From Psococerastis gibbosa (lineage: Eukaryota > Arthropoda > Insecta > Psocodea > Psocidae), in contig OZ020485.1 of the NCBI GenBank assembly GCA_963971405.1, forward strand, positions 37,219,921 to 37,283,920: DNA of 64,000 bases. Direction: 5' to 3'. Numbering within the stretch: the first letter of the stretch is position 1; each line of letters opens with the position of its first letter. A model generated the notes under the pieces. The model saw nothing but the letters and a program-made list of their open reading frames with translations. It was not told the origin of the DNA and searched no databases. This document shows positions 20,713-32,871 of the stretch, one piece after another. The position numbers and the translations under genes are program-made.

Positions 20713-21725
20713 GCTTTCCAATTTATACGTAGTATAAAGAAAGCCTGGTCGAAATTTTTGATTCCGAGATTTCAACGGATTTACACGTTTTGAGGTACCA
20801 GGAACCCAAAAAAGTGTTTTTTACGAAATGTCTGTCTGTCGGTCTGTCGGTCTGTCTGTTCGTCGATTTGTGGGCAAACTACTCAGTGGATTTTTATGGA
20901 ATTCGACATGTAGGTTCACAAAAATCATACCTCGGGAACATTTTATTTTTATTTTGGGCTAACTCAATTTGGGGGGTTTTATTATCAAAAAACTCCAAAA
21001 AACGTCTAAAAACATTATTTCTCAAAAACGGCTTGAATGATTTCTTTTAAATTCACAGATATTGTAGCCCTTACTAATGTTAATAAATTGCGGGGGGTCG
21101 CTTGCCCCTTGATAGTTTACTTCGAGGGGTAAAAAAATAAAAATAACTAAATTTTAATGAAAAAATGACTAAAAAATAATTTTTCTGCGAAACCTTTCTA
21201 TCGATGATTTCTACCTTCAGGCATGTTTTAGGTGTTAAAAAGGGTAACGAAACCGGACTGGTCGCTTTCCCAAAAAAGTATTTGGTTTGGGCAAAAAAAT
21301 GTTTTTTGAAAAAATGATAGAAAATTTACGCTCAAATGCATTGCGTGCCCTGCCATTATTACTGTGTGGTAATGTGTTGGTCTGACCGGTCTAGAATATG
21401 CAATGCCATCGATTAGTTCAGTGCTTTGTGATTGGTGATATCCTAGGCGATTGCCAGAGGGGGTCCTCGGGTTCCGGGTCCCTCCCCCCCTCCTTCCCAA
21501 ATGGTTACAGCGTACACTAGTAGATTGTAGTTTTAAAGGTTTTTAAATTTATAGGTTACCTCACCTCCAGTGACGTCAGGTGGACGACCCCCCCCCCCCC
21601 CCCCCCCCCCGTAATATCCGAATTTTAACCATAGGAAAATTATTTACCATGAAATTAATCATTTTCTCTCTCTACTAATTGATAAATTGGAAAGCATGTT
21701 CGAGTAAACTCGGACCGGTTCTTAT
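20713..21725 (+). repeat. Family R copy b, near full length
   Basis: Starts TTTTTGCTTTCCAATTTATA and ends CTCGGACCGGTTCT. Carries all family landmarks, including the GTCT tract (20829-20860) and a C-run of about 22 at 21589-21610. The subterminal words CTTTCCAATTTAT and ATAAATTGGAAAG are inverted repeats of each other. Confidence 0.88.
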
Positions 21726-22082
21726 TTTTTTTATTGGGCGGTAGGTAAATCCTAATAACATGCCGTTATCACTAACTTTTTTGGTTATAGACAATTTGAG
21801 ATGTAACAATAGTAAACGTTGCACCTGATGAAGTGAAATTGTAGTTGTTACAAATGATAAAATGTAGAAACAAGCCAACTACTAGAAGTATTATAAACCA
21901 CTGAAAACCCCCACTATCTCTTTTTGCAACTCTTTCAAAATTTACAAGAAATGAGGTACAATAAAATTGTGGAAATGTTCCTCTTCAATTTGACATTTTG
22001 ATTATTGACTAAAGTAAAACCGTTAGACTACACTTTTGGAAGGCATCAAAACAAGCAATGTTGGGTTAGCTTAAAAAAATAA

Positions 22083-22305
22083 ATTAATAAATAAGGACAT
22101 TTTATTGTTTCTATTACTAAGCCAACCTAGCGGAGATAGGGCTATAAAGCCCTCTCTTACACTCAACTAGGAAAAGCCCGGGAACACCTGCTTTACATGC
22201 CCTCCGAAGCATGGCCAGAAAATGTAGCCAGTGTAGGACTTGAACCAACAACCTTTCGGGTGAAAGTCAGAGTCCGTACCACTACGCTACATGTCTTGTC
22301 TAGCT
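22083..22305 (-). mobile_element. SINE-A copy with target duplication
   Basis: Full-length minus-strand SINE-A. TAGCTTAAA occurs just before it (22069-22077) and just after it (22304-22312), a plausible 9-bp target duplication. Among the most intact copies. Confidence 0.88.
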
Positions 22306-23612
22306 TAAAGCCTTTCGAAATTGTAGCCAAACAGTTTTACTTTAGTCAACAGTTTATTGTATATATCAAATTATAGAGGAACATTTCTTATATTTTATTA
22401 CATCTCATTAACGGATTTTAGATCAATATTTATTTTAAAATTGGAATTGCGCCTAAAAATGAATGGTAGCTCTTAAATTATACCTACAATGTTGAGTTTG
22501 CTGCTACTGATCACAGTAAGAGTAAAATTGAAAAATTCAGTGAGAATGGTAATTAAAGGTAAAATAAATATTTGTGTTTATTAGGGCAGAGATTTCAAAA
22601 TGTCTAAACCAATGAATTGCTTAGTCATCAACTTACGAAATTAATTAATTCCTCTCTCAACAGCCACATAGATATGAAAATGGTCAGTTGAAAAACAATT
22701 ACAAGCTTTTCAAGAAAGCGAACAAATTTACTTATTTCATAAAATATATATTCAATGCACTTTATTCATTGTGTTTTTTTTTAAGTATAAAAATATTTCA
22801 GGTGAGAAAAAAAGTAAATTTACTGCGAAAACTTTAATTTTTGAGAATGTTTCACCCATCATATATCTTTGTGGCTGCTTAAAGAAGAATAAATTAATTG
22901 CATCAAATTGACTCGTCCATTCTTTATTTACAAAATATATTGAAATCTTTGACTTAAGACACATTTCGATGCGGGTTTTTAAGGTGGCTTACAAAGATTC
23001 AAAAAGGCTAGAAATAGTAGGTACCAAGCAGTTATGTAGTCTAATCATTCACAGTCAAGAGCTTAGAATCTACATGACCTTCACACAATAACATGAAGAA
23101 TCAAAACTTTCAATCAGATTATTCGATTGATGTGAAACCATGAAGACTTCACCCATTACAATTTGAAACTATTGTAATCACTACTACATACCTGATTTGA
23201 AAGCTTCAAAAAATATTAAGTAACGTTTTTGCACAGTCACAAACACTCATGAAGTCACATAGGTATCAACACACAAATTGCTTTAAGAACGTTAGAGAAG
23301 CGGAAAACAAACGAGAGAAGAACGTTGCAGAGAAGAACCGCGTTCGATGCCGGCAGATGATGCACTGGGGGTAACTCAGCAATCACCCCCGCGCGCAACG
23401 ATCAAGGCCTTTTTGGTTTGGCCAGTCTACAGCCCGACCCCCCGAACAACGCCTATTTCAATCAAGCTCTTATCCTTTCCACACCTATTGCTTTTTCAGA
23501 AGCTTCTCTAAAAGCCACTGTTCAAAGAAACCTATAGCCCGGGCACATGATTTCCCAACGTCTCTCTGTTGGTTACAGACCTAACGTTTTAACGGATTTA
23601 ATTTTTATATTG
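22306..23612. other. No recognisable gene
   Basis: No repeat match found. A locally GC-richer patch lies at 23290-23450 (GCGTTCGATGCCGGCAG, CCCCCGCGCGCAACG) without an ORF. It could be a promoter-like patch, but there is nothing downstream to support that. Confidence 0.35.
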
Positions 23613-23800
23613 AGTGTAGGGAGCTGTCAGCTATAAAATAACTTATGATTAATATATGCATAATAATACACCATAAACTTACCCCAATCTCGTCGTTGCT
23701 CTCTCGCTTTTTTAAATCTCCTATTTGGGAATTACCTGGGAATTGCTCTCTAAGTCCCCGTCTTTTATCACTTTAGACCCATCAGTGGTCTAAAAGACAT
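23613..23800 (+). repeat. Dispersed repeat, family Y (copy 1)
   Basis: Shares with 51025-51245: ACTTATGATTAATATAT, GCTCTCTC, TTGGGAATTACCTGGGAATTGC, TCTTTTATCACTT and ACCCATCAGT. About 190 bp, no coding sequence. The 51 kb copy has an expanded CT microsatellite at the GCTCTCTC position. Confidence 0.65.
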
Positions 23801-24626
23801 GTAACTAGAGCTCAGATTGGGTAATAATGACGCAAAATTATGACGGAAGGCCATTGGTACACTGATACACACGGGTAAAATATTTAGACCTAGCTGTCGA
23901 GAGTCAATCATTATTATGCACTTGAGTACATTTGCCAGCACAACATGAGTTACGGCGGGTCTTCGATTATTTTTAGTATTGGCTGGTACAATACAGTAGT
24001 GTGGTTGCAACTTTGCCACTGAAGAGCTTAAATATCATGAATAATATAAAATAAATCAAAATTAAAATCAATTTTCGAACACAAAAAATGATAAGTGTGA
24101 TAAGGTACAATAAGCGCTGTCTGTGACACATTCGCAGCTAGATTTGATGAGCCACAACTGATAATTATAGCTACAGTTGGAAACACGCACATCTTGACGC
24201 TATTTATTACTTATTCCAAAGTGCTTATTAACCAGCTACACGCACAATAATTATTTATTTCATGTACGATACAATATGTGTATCTGAAGCACCATTTTCT
24301 TCAGATAGGTACCCGAGTCCAATGAATTGGAAAACTTCAATGGGTTAACTGCGCAATGGGTTAATTGTAAGAGAGGGCCGAAAGGCCCATATGGAAAATA
24401 AAAACCATTTTCTTTCTCTTTGAAGTTTCAGCTCTCTGGTGTTGGAACTTTCGTTAAAAAAAAGTCTTGTCTGTGTATAGCCTCAATGATTAGAGAATCA
24501 AAATTGATGGGCTCCGATACTTCCAAAACTGTCAGTTGTTTAATTTATAACAAAGCGGATCCACATTACCTGGTAGATTTGGGAGATGGGCCATTCAGAA
24601 AGTGAAAACCAATAAAATTGTAAAAC
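23801..24626. other. No recognisable gene
   Basis: An 83-residue minus-strand ORF (23768-24019) and a 61-residue plus-strand ORF (24420-24605) have no recognisable domain. Confidence 0.35.
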
Positions 24627-25085
24627 TTGTCCAGCAGGGAGGGAGAAGGGGTCCAGCGATACCGATGCTCAAGGTTGGGACCTTTTGAAAGGAGAGAAGA
24701 GGAAGCGGATAGGCTCGCCGTAGAGGGAGCTGGTTTGGGACCACCTGACAAACCCATGACTATAAGTGACTGTAAGAGACATACCATAGAATTCTTTCAA
24801 GCCAAGTGCGGGGCAACCCACAGGACCGAGACTACTGGGAAAACGTGGGAAAAACTTGTGCAGATGGAAGACTGGCCACCAATGTACTTTACCCAGATAC
24901 CTACCAATCAAAACCGACTTCGATGGCCAGGTGGAACGTGCTTGCACTTGTGCGCGTCTTTACACGCCATGCGATCGGAGACGTGTCGTAACTCAATACG
25001 GGTACTAACCTACAGAGGCGACTGAAGAGATCAATCGGATACATCCATTAATTATTAAATTGCTTGCATGCAATTAACCTTTTTC
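24627..25085 (+). pseudogene. LINE-E 3' fragment with decayed coding end
   Basis: 24917-25085 matches the LINE-E 3' region (TCGATGGCCAGGTGG, GCCATGCGATCGGAGACGTG, GGCGACTGAAGAG). Immediately upstream the 132-residue frame 24627-25025 is open but reads out of register with the 53.8 kb coding end. Its fragment with Thr-Glu-Thr-Thr-Gly-Lys-Thr-Trp is plausible decayed LINE sequence. I call the 3' part with confidence and the coding part tentatively. Confidence 0.6.
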
Positions 25086-26420
25086 TTAAAATAAAATAAA
25101 AACCATAGCTAAATGTAGGTTAACAACGGGTTATGGCTATCTTCAAAAACAGCTTCCCCGTATAGGTATAGGAACCTTTCTCTGTGCGACACCCGGGAAG
25201 ATATGAACGTGAAACACCTCAAGTTCTATAGAATAGAGCAGAAGCTCTAGAGATTGTGTTGTAATGGGCTGCAAGAAAGCTGATGACGGAAGCCTAGTGC
25301 TATGGCGTAATAAAAGAAGAGCTTTTGGAAGCTATGGAGAAAAACTGATTAACAAATGATTAACACATTATAATAATTAAATGTTTAAACAAGAAACGTA
25401 TTATATTGTACTAAAACAACCAGATATATATTGTACGTATAATTGGTACCATAACTGTGCATTTGGTTCATCAGGACTCAGATGTCTTTTCAATCAATAT
25501 CATCACTATTCAGAAGATATATCTGTAATGAGGTATCGAGTTTCTCCAGACAATTAGTTTCATGTTTAATCAAAAGGGAGTCCCTGGAGGGAGACGGTGC
25601 AATGGAGTGATTGCAAATATCAGTGAAAAACTGAAAAATGCAAATTAATGATTAATTCAGATCGATACCTAGCGATCTTCCTCGCACTAAATTAATGTCT
25701 CAGCAAAAAGCAATCTATTTTGTACTTTCAATCGGAATGTTGGTTTTCAATTTTTTTATGGTTTTATGGAGGAAAATAATAATAAAAATCCAGTCTAGAC
25801 AAAACTGTCTTATATTGTATTCTCCGCTCGCTTCGGCTTGGGAACTTGAAAAATACTCAGAAGACTCGGGTGAAGGGTGGGGGCTATTACAAGACGGCTT
25901 CTCTGACTCCCTAGTGATTGGAATTTGGGGGTTTATTCCGTGATCAGAATAACATGGTGGCTCATAGGCGTACGCCTCCAACATAAATCAGGGCATCGGA
26001 CCACCAATTTATATCATGAAGGGGATGTCATTCATGATATCCGTATCCGTCACGCAAGAAGATTCATTCTAGGTCTATTTCATTATCATTCTAGGTCTCT
26101 ATTTGTGCCTAAGCAACATCTTCATTAAAACAATTGCTGAAATAGATCACAATATCTAATAAATAAAATGAATTGAAGTTCAATTCCACAAATTATGACT
26201 GAAAATGGAAGGCCTGGTAGGAATTTATATTTGATTTTTTTATTAATCACAACGCTACGCTCTTTTGGGTTTTTTATTGGTCTGCAAAAAAAATACTGTG
26301 GTTTTGAGTGGTGTTGATTTGGTATTTAGCAGTGTGGTTTGGGAAACTGCTATCCGGAGCACACTGGTCAAGTCGTCGAAAACAGTTTACGTTTGTCTAT
26401 TATACGATTTATCAGTATAT
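25086..26420. other. No recognisable gene
   Basis: Several 67-96 residue ORFs overlap on both strands around 25.7-26.1 kb without recognisable domains. No repeat matched. Confidence 0.35.
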
Positions 26421-26870
26421 CAGTAGAGTAGTGGTACAGACTAAGGACACCAACCTTCACCCGATAGGTTGTTGGTTTGAGTCCGGCACTTGCTATATTT
26501 TCTGGCCATACTTTTGTAAAACATGCGGTCCCTTCTTAGTTGAGTGTAAGAGACAGTGCCGGATTAATCCCTGTGGGGGCCGTGGGCACAAGTTATGAGG
26601 GGGCTGTGGGTGCAAACATCCAATTTCCCACCAAATTTCAAAACTTTGTTTGGAAATTGTCTTCAACTTTTAATTTTTTTTATTTTTATTTTTAAAGAAA
26701 TCTCGTTAGTGAGGGCCGGAATTTTAGGCATTTGGGGGAGAGGGGGGGGGGTGTGGACCTGTGTACCAAGTGCCCTTGGGTTAATCCGGCACAGGTAATG
26801 GAGGGCTTTATAGCCCTAACTCCACTAGGTTGCCCTTAGTAATACATGAAAAAGTCATTATTTAATTTAA
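26421..26870 (+). mobile_element. SINE-A copy split by a hAT MITE
   Basis: The left part (26421-26553) has the head AGTAGAGTAGTGGTACAGAC and a B-box (GGTTTGAGTCC). The right part (26803-26870) has GGGCTTTATAGCCCTAACTC. The two halves join at GTGTAAGAGA/GGGCTTT, exactly as in intact copies, once the insert is removed. Confidence 0.9.
26554..26794. mobile_element. hAT-type MITE inside SINE-A
   Basis: Ends CAGTGCCGGATTAA and TTAATCCGGCACAG are inverted repeats. Flanks GTAAGAGA (26546-26553) and GTAATGGA (26795-26802) match at 6 of 8 bases. 241 bp with no transposase frame. CAGTG(C/G)CGGAT ends plus 8-bp duplications indicate hAT. Confidence 0.88.
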
Positions 26871-27489
26871 CTAATTGTAATTTAATTTACTATAAAAATT
26901 GTGTGTAACTTCCTAAATGAGGAAACGATTCAAGCTGTGTTTAAGTTTTTCCAGAGACGATTAGCGTACAAGTCTTTCCCATGAGTTTGTGAAAATCAAC
27001 AAGTTCACTACAGCTTATATGTACCATATTACCATTATGCATATATGTTATGACGCTCAAAAAATTGCACAATCTGCAAGCTAATGTACTGTGAACGCTT
27101 CAAAACCTTATGTAGCAACATTAATATTCGCCTTATGTACTAGGGTCGTGTTGTCTCTTTTTCGTGTTGTCCTGAAATCAATCATGTGGCAAATGCGCTG
27201 GGTCAAAAGGCAAGAGTTGCCATTTTATTGAAGAAAGCTCTTTCTTTTCGTACATATTCACACATGATTTATTTCACATGTTCAATCCAATCCTGATGGC
27301 CAGTCACGGTTCCTTCAATTTTGGATAAATGTAAAATAGTACTTTCCTCCAAAGTAAAATAAATTGCATCTGCGTACAATGTTCGATATAAAATGTTTTA
27401 CTATAGAGTGTCACATGAATAGTCCTCTAATGCCTTTATCACACGTGACATCATTACCAACGATATTTTCCTATGTATAAAATCAATGT
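26871..27489. other. No recognisable feature
   Basis: AT-rich spacer without supported ORF or repeat. Confidence 0.4.
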
Positions 27490-28176
27490 TTTGGCTTTCC
27501 AATTTATAGGCTATGTAGTATAAGGCAAGCTTTATGATGGACCAAATTTTCGATTCCGAGATTTCAACGGATTTACACGTTTAAGGGTCTGAGGAACCCA
27601 AAAAAGTGGTTTTTACAAAATGTCTGTCTGTCTGTTGGTCTGTTCATCGATTTCCGGGCAAACTACTCGGTGGATTTTGATGAAATTTTGCATGTAGGTT
27701 TCCAAAAATCATACCTCGGGATTAAGTTTTTTATTTTGGGCTAACTCAATTTGGGGGGAGGGGGGTTTATTCTCAAAGAACTCCAAAAACGCCTAAAAAA
27801 ATTATTTCTCAAAAAAGGCTCCAACGATTTCTTTTAAATTCACATAACATAATGAAGTCGTTATTAATGTTGACAAAATGCGGAGAGTCCCTTGCCCCTT
27901 AGTAGTTTGTTTCTGGGGGTAAAAAAATAAAAATAACTAAATTTTCATGAAAAATTACAAAAAATAATTTTACTGCGAAACCCTTCTATCGATGATTTCT
28001 ACCTTCAGGCATGTTTTAGGGGTTAAATTGAGTAACGAAACAGGACAGGTTGCCAGGTTCCCAGAAAACTATTTGGTTTTGTGCAAAAAAAAATTTTGAA
28101 AAGATTATTGAAAATTCATGCTCGAATGCATTGCGTGCCCTGCCATTATTGCTGTATGGTAATGTGGTGGTCTGAC
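27490..28176 (+). repeat. Family R copy c, 3'-truncated
   Basis: Starts GGCTTTCCAATTTATAGG and carries the GTCT tract, GCCCCTTAGTAGTTTGTTTC, and the CTGCCATTATTGCTGTATGG segment. It breaks off at GTCTGACC, where a hAT-like MITE end begins. Confidence 0.85.
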
Positions 28177-28179
28177 CCA

Positions 28180-28300
28180 TGGCCGTGCCCAGGTGGGATG
28201 TCCATGGAAATACATTTTTGTATGTAAATGTATGTATGTTTGAAGAATTTATCCATTAATTCATTGATAAATTACGTAAAAAAAATTAATTAAAAAGTAA
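28180..28300 (+). mobile_element. GGCCGTGCCC-type MITE, left part only
   Basis: TGGCCGTGCCCAGGTGGG and TTTGAAGAAT, then CATTAATTCATTGATAAATTACGT, match the complete copy at 50776-50953. The right end is missing here. Confidence 0.7.
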
Positions 28301-28445
28301 AGCTAAATTAGATAAATTTTAAGCAGAATGCTTTTATTATTATACCTGTAAACATGTATACCATACAAATAATTCAATTATTTTTCCTTATTGTTGCTAA
28401 GATTATAATAGGATTTGTGGAAAAGCCCTTAAGTAGTTTGAATTT

Positions 28446-29205
28446 TTGCTTTCCAATTTATACGTTTTTATACGGATTTACACGTTTAAATGTCCCAGGA
28501 ACCCAAAAAAGTGGTTTTTACGAAATGTCTGTCTGTCTGTCTGTTCGTCAATTTCCGGGCAAACTACTCAGTCGATTTTGATAAAATTCGGCATGTAGGT
28601 TCAAAAAAATCATACCTCAACACTAATTTTTTTATTTTGGGCTAACTCAATTTGGGGGGTTTTTATTTTCAAAAAACTTCAAAAAACCATCTAAAAAAAT
28701 TATTTCCCAAAAGCGGCTCCAACGATTTCTTTTAAATTAACATATATTGTAGTTGTTGTTAACGTTGAAAAAATGCGGGGGGTCGCTTGCGCCTTGATAG
28801 TTTGCTTCTGGGGGTAAAAAAATAAAAATGACTAAATTTTAATGAAAAATGACTAAAAAATAATTTTTCTGCGACACCTTTCTATCGATGATTTCTACCT
28901 TCAAGTATGTTTTAGGTGTTAAATTGAGTAACGAAACCGGACAGTTTGCTTTCCCAAAAAACTATTTAAATGATAGAAAATTCACGCTCAAATGCATTGC
29001 GTGCCCTGCCAGTATTGCTGTGTGGTAATGTGTTGGTACGACCTATCTGGAATTTACCCGTCAGGTGGACCACCCCCCCCCCCCCCCCGAGATATCGGAA
29101 ATTTAACCATAGGAAAATTATTTACCATGAAATTACTCATTTTCTCTGTCTACTAATTTTGATAAATTGGAAAGCATGTTCGAGTAAACTCGGACCGGTT
29201 CTTTA
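28446..29205 (+). repeat. Family R copy d
   Basis: Starts TTTGCTTTCCAATTTATACG and ends CTCGGACCGGTTCT. A short deletion removes the segment between the first end and the GGATTTACACG word. C-run at 29070-29088. Confidence 0.85.
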
Positions 29206-29218
29206 AATACTAGTAGAT

Positions 29219-29975
29219 AATAACGCGGCCGAAAGAGGCCTATTTTTGTTGAAAATCGTGCGCACCCCCAGACGTTTCACACCCCCATAGCCAAACCCCT
29301 TGCTTGATCACATGAAAGAGGAAGAATAAGCGAATACATGGGTATAATTTAAATTAAGATAGGTCTTCTAAATCTGCCCAAAAAATTGCTTTAAACCCGC
29401 ACATGCAATTCAAATGGGATTGCTGGAAATGAATTTTTTCGCGTCATTTTTTTACAAATTCCACTCGTTCCACAAGTTCCACTCGTGTTTAAGGGGTGAA
29501 GGGTTCATTTTTAAACTATGTATTTGTACTCGTTTGAAACCTTAATTCATACATTAAAAATTAATTTGAAATTTTTTTTTGAATTTTTCTACTGTATACA
29601 TGTAATTGGAAGAGTACCCTTTGAACCTGTTTTCGCCGAAACACGAATGGCTTATACACTCACCTGAGACTAAAGGAAAAGATGGATAGTAAAACTGAAT
29701 ACATGTCTAGAAAGAATAAGAAAGGTGGAAACGAACTAAAGTAATTTGAAGTTTTCAAATTGATATTAACACCTCCAAAAACGCGGCCGGAAAAAGGCCG
29801 ATTTTCGCTGAAAATCGGCACATTTGGGCACACCTTCTCACGTTTCCTCTCCCCAAAGTCGAACTGTTTGCCTTATCAAAACAAGTACAGCATGGTCTGA
29901 AAGAGGAAGAATAGACGAAGACATGGGTATAATTTAAATTGAGATTGCTCTTCTACATGTGCCCAAAAATGAGTG
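29219..29975. repeat. Diverged direct repeat pair, family Z
   Basis: 29219-29400 and 29771-29975 share AACGCGGCCG, GGCC.ATTTT, GAAAATCG, TGAAAGAGGAAGAATA, and ACATGGGTATAATTTAAATT in order. Between them lies unassigned sequence. No coding frame is conserved. Confidence 0.65.
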
Positions 29976-29995
29976 TCATCCATGAGTACAGAAAT

Positions 29996-30075
29996 CAGGA
30001 TGGAGCGTAACCAAGATGCGTAACTAAGATGCGTAACCAGGATGCGTAACCATGATGGCGCATAACCAAGATGAC
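29996..30075. repeat. Short tandem GATGCGTAAC repeats
   Basis: The word GATGCGTAACCA recurs three to four times in about 70 bp with small spacers. Confidence 0.75.
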
Positions 30076-30111
30076 GCGCTACAAGATTTTTCTCCCTGCG
30101 TCGATAAAGAA

Positions 30112-30380
30112 GTTTCACATCAAAAATTGCATTCAATATGTTTTTGCCGTGCTCATTAGTACAAATTACAGGCAGGCTATAAGTATTTAGGTTTCAGTAC
30201 CGTCTACAGTATTTACAAATATTATTGTAGAAATAAAATCAATGTTTTTTTCATCTATAACAAAAATTGCGTTAAATATGTTTTTGTCGTGCTCATTGAT
30301 ACAAATTACTGGCAGGCTATAGGTATTTAGGCCACAGTACCTAAAGTATGGATAAATATTATTGTAGAAATAAAATCAAG
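30112..30380. repeat. Tandem duplication with 140-bp period
   Basis: CAAAAATTGC begins both units (30121 and 30261). Both contain GTGCTCATT, CAAATTAC, GCAGGCTATA and ATTATTGTAGAAATAAAATCAA. Confidence 0.85.
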
Positions 30381-31349
30381 GAGAAAATTAATTAATTAAT
30401 TATTCATTGGAGTGAGTGTATTGTAACAGTTGCAGATTACGTAATTCGGCGAGTAAACCAGATACAATATAATCAAGCCGTTGGAAAATCTTTTTCTTTT
30501 TTTTTCTTTTTGGGCGCAATGCCGTCTAGGCCACACACGCCCAGGTATATTATATGGTTATGTACGGTAGGTTAGGTTCGTTAATGAAAGTTTGCTTTTT
30601 TCAGTTTCTGGATATTATAGGAGGTTGATGAAGTTCGTAGTAGTCAGGAAAATCTTATGCTTTGATGCCTATTATACAGTATTCCATATAAACAAATAAT
30701 AACAATTTTTTTTACACTGAGAGGAATGAGCGATAAAAGTATATATGTATGTATATGAATTGAGGCATACTGTATAGCCTACAATACCTTTCTGAACTAC
30801 ATGCAATGGTCAAAAATACAAATAAAAGAACTTTGATGTGAGTACTTCGATTCAACGTGCATTAGGTATTAAAACATTCTTTTGGCACAGCGAGACTAAC
30901 TCGATTTTTCTATTGAACAACCACACTACGATACCTTGCTGCTTCTTTGAAATTTTCGATGTCCGTGAACATGGAAAAACCTCTATCGGGGCAGATAACG
31001 AAGTTAGCAAACCTTTTAGGGACGTTTGCTTGTTGAGGAGTTGAGATTTGTGGAAACCAGGTTTGAAACTTTTCTTTTAGTAAAAACATTTAGCAGGTAA
31101 TTGAATCCACTGTCCCAGAATCCTTGTTCTAGTCTCGATTCCACTGTTTCTGTTTCTTCTGTTCTCTAAGTTTAATTAGAACATGGACTATAAATTAGAC
31201 TGTCAGAGAGAACCAACTGGCTCTTTAAGTGAATATCGGACACGCCCCTTTCTGGATTCAGTACAAAATTGTATTTTACAGGTAAAATTGATTGTGGAGC
31301 GATCAGTGAGGTCACGCACGAATGACGCAGCTATGGAAGTTACATTTTT
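30381..31349. other. No recognisable gene
   Basis: Contains GTAGGTTAGGTTCG near 30566, a word common in insect genomes but not diagnostic. Small ORFs (68 and 63 residues) have no recognisable domain. Confidence 0.35.
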
Positions 31350-32216
31350 GCTTTCCAATTTATACGTAGTATAAGGAAAGCTTTTTGACGGTCGAAATTT
31401 TCGATACCGAGATTTCAACGGATTTACACGTTTTGAGGTCCCAGGAACCCAAAAAAATGGTTTTTACGAAATGTCTGTCTGTTTGTCGTTCTGTCTGTCT
31501 GTCTGTCTGTGCGTCGATTTCCGGGCAAACTACTCGGTCGATCTTGATGAAATATTCGGCATGTAGGTTCACAAAAATCATACCTCGGAACAATTTTTTT
31601 TTTATTTGGGGCTAACTTAATTTGGGCGGGGGGGGGGGGGGGGTTTATTCTCAAAAAACTCAAAAAAACGCCTAAAAAATTTATTTCCCAATAACGGCTC
31701 CAACGAGTTCTTTTAAATTCACATATATTGTAGTCGTTATTAATATTAACGTAATGCATGGGGTCGCTTGCCCCTTGATAGGTTGCTTCTGGGGGTAAAA
31801 AAATAAAAATAACTAAATTTTAATGAAAAATGACTAAAAAATAATTTTTCTGCGAAACCTTTCTATCGATGATTTCTACCATCAGGTATGTTTTAGGTGT
31901 TAAATTGATTAACGAAACCGGACAGGTTGCTTTCCCAGAAAAGTATTTGGTTTTGTAAAAAAAAATGTTTTTTTGAAAAAATGATAGAAAATTCACGCTC
32001 AAATGCACATTGCGTGCCCTGCCAGTATTGCTGTGTGTTAATGTGTTAATTTACCTCACCTCCAGTGACGTCAGGTGGGAAACCCCCCCCCCCCCCCCCC
32101 GAGATATCGGAAATTTAACCATAGGAAAATGATTTACCATGAAATTACTCATTTTCTCTATCTACTAATTTTGATAAATTGGAAAGCATGTTCGAGTAAA
32201 CTCGGACCGGTTCTGT
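31350..32216 (+). repeat. Family R copy e, near full length
   Basis: Starts TTTGCTTTCCAATTTATACG, ends CTCGGACCGGTTCT. GTCT tract at 31472-31511, G-run at 31625-31643, C-run at 32082-32100. On the minus strand the 77-residue frame 31360-31593 shares its C-terminus with copy a. Confidence 0.88.
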
Positions 32217-32477
32217 TATGTTATAGCGTGAAGAAACAGATAAGTTGTGCGCACTACCCACGCCTTCCAAACTGCGTGACCGAACGGTGTTTATGACATA
32301 GCAAAATATGGAAGAAACCTTTTAAGGACCGTTAGATGTTACGCGACCCGACCTTATTGATGGCTTTACGATATTTTTTTTTTACAATTAGTAGATAGTA
32401 GGGTGTCTTATAGTCTCTTAAGAGTTTCAATTGTATTGGCTCTAATATTTCATAAAGTCTGTTTATTAGTCTATTCA

Positions 32478-32871
32478 GGCGGGGATTCCACCGACCTGCT
32501 AGTGCTAAATACAAATATGGTGACGTGGTAACAGACATTCAACACTTAGGCGGGATTTGCACCGACCTCGCATTGCAGAATGCAAATGACATTGACGGAA
32601 ATTTGTGTTTTCTCTTTATAGAAATCTATTAAAATGTTTGTACTTAACATATCCCATGAAGCCATTTTTTAAGTTTAGTTTGTTTGTTTGTCATTTTACT
32701 CTATGATCATTGATCAATTTTAACTATGGCATAGAGTAAAACAAACATTTCCGTCAATGTCATTTGCATTCTGCAATGCAAGGTCGATGGAAACCCCGCC
32801 CAAGTCTGGAATGTCGGTTACCACGTCACCGTATTTGTATTTAGCACTTGCATGTCTGTGGAATCCCCGCC
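32478..32871. mobile_element. Family H MITE, full palindromic copy
   Basis: Ends GGCGGGGATTCCACCGAC and GTGGAATCCCCGCC. Inner inverted repeats CATTGCAGAATGCAAATGAC and ATCATTGATCAATTTTAAC. Flanks TCA / TTA suggest a mutated TTA target duplication. Same family as 8995. Confidence 0.85.

Noticed and set aside
23290..23450. CpG-island-like promoter
   Set aside because: Locally GC-richer, but no ORF or transcription signal follows, and the patch is short.
24627..25025. 132-residue ORF as a standalone gene
   Set aside because: Its 3' half is LINE-E 3' UTR read in a fortuitous frame.
30838..31374. Small ORFs as host exons
   Set aside because: No splice-consistent structure, no recognised domain, and the 3' one runs into family R.
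19380..32216. Family R as an LTR retrotransposon with solo LTRs
   Set aside because: Ends are not TG...CA, no primer-binding site or polypurine tract pair was seen, and no internal gag-pol region lies between copies.
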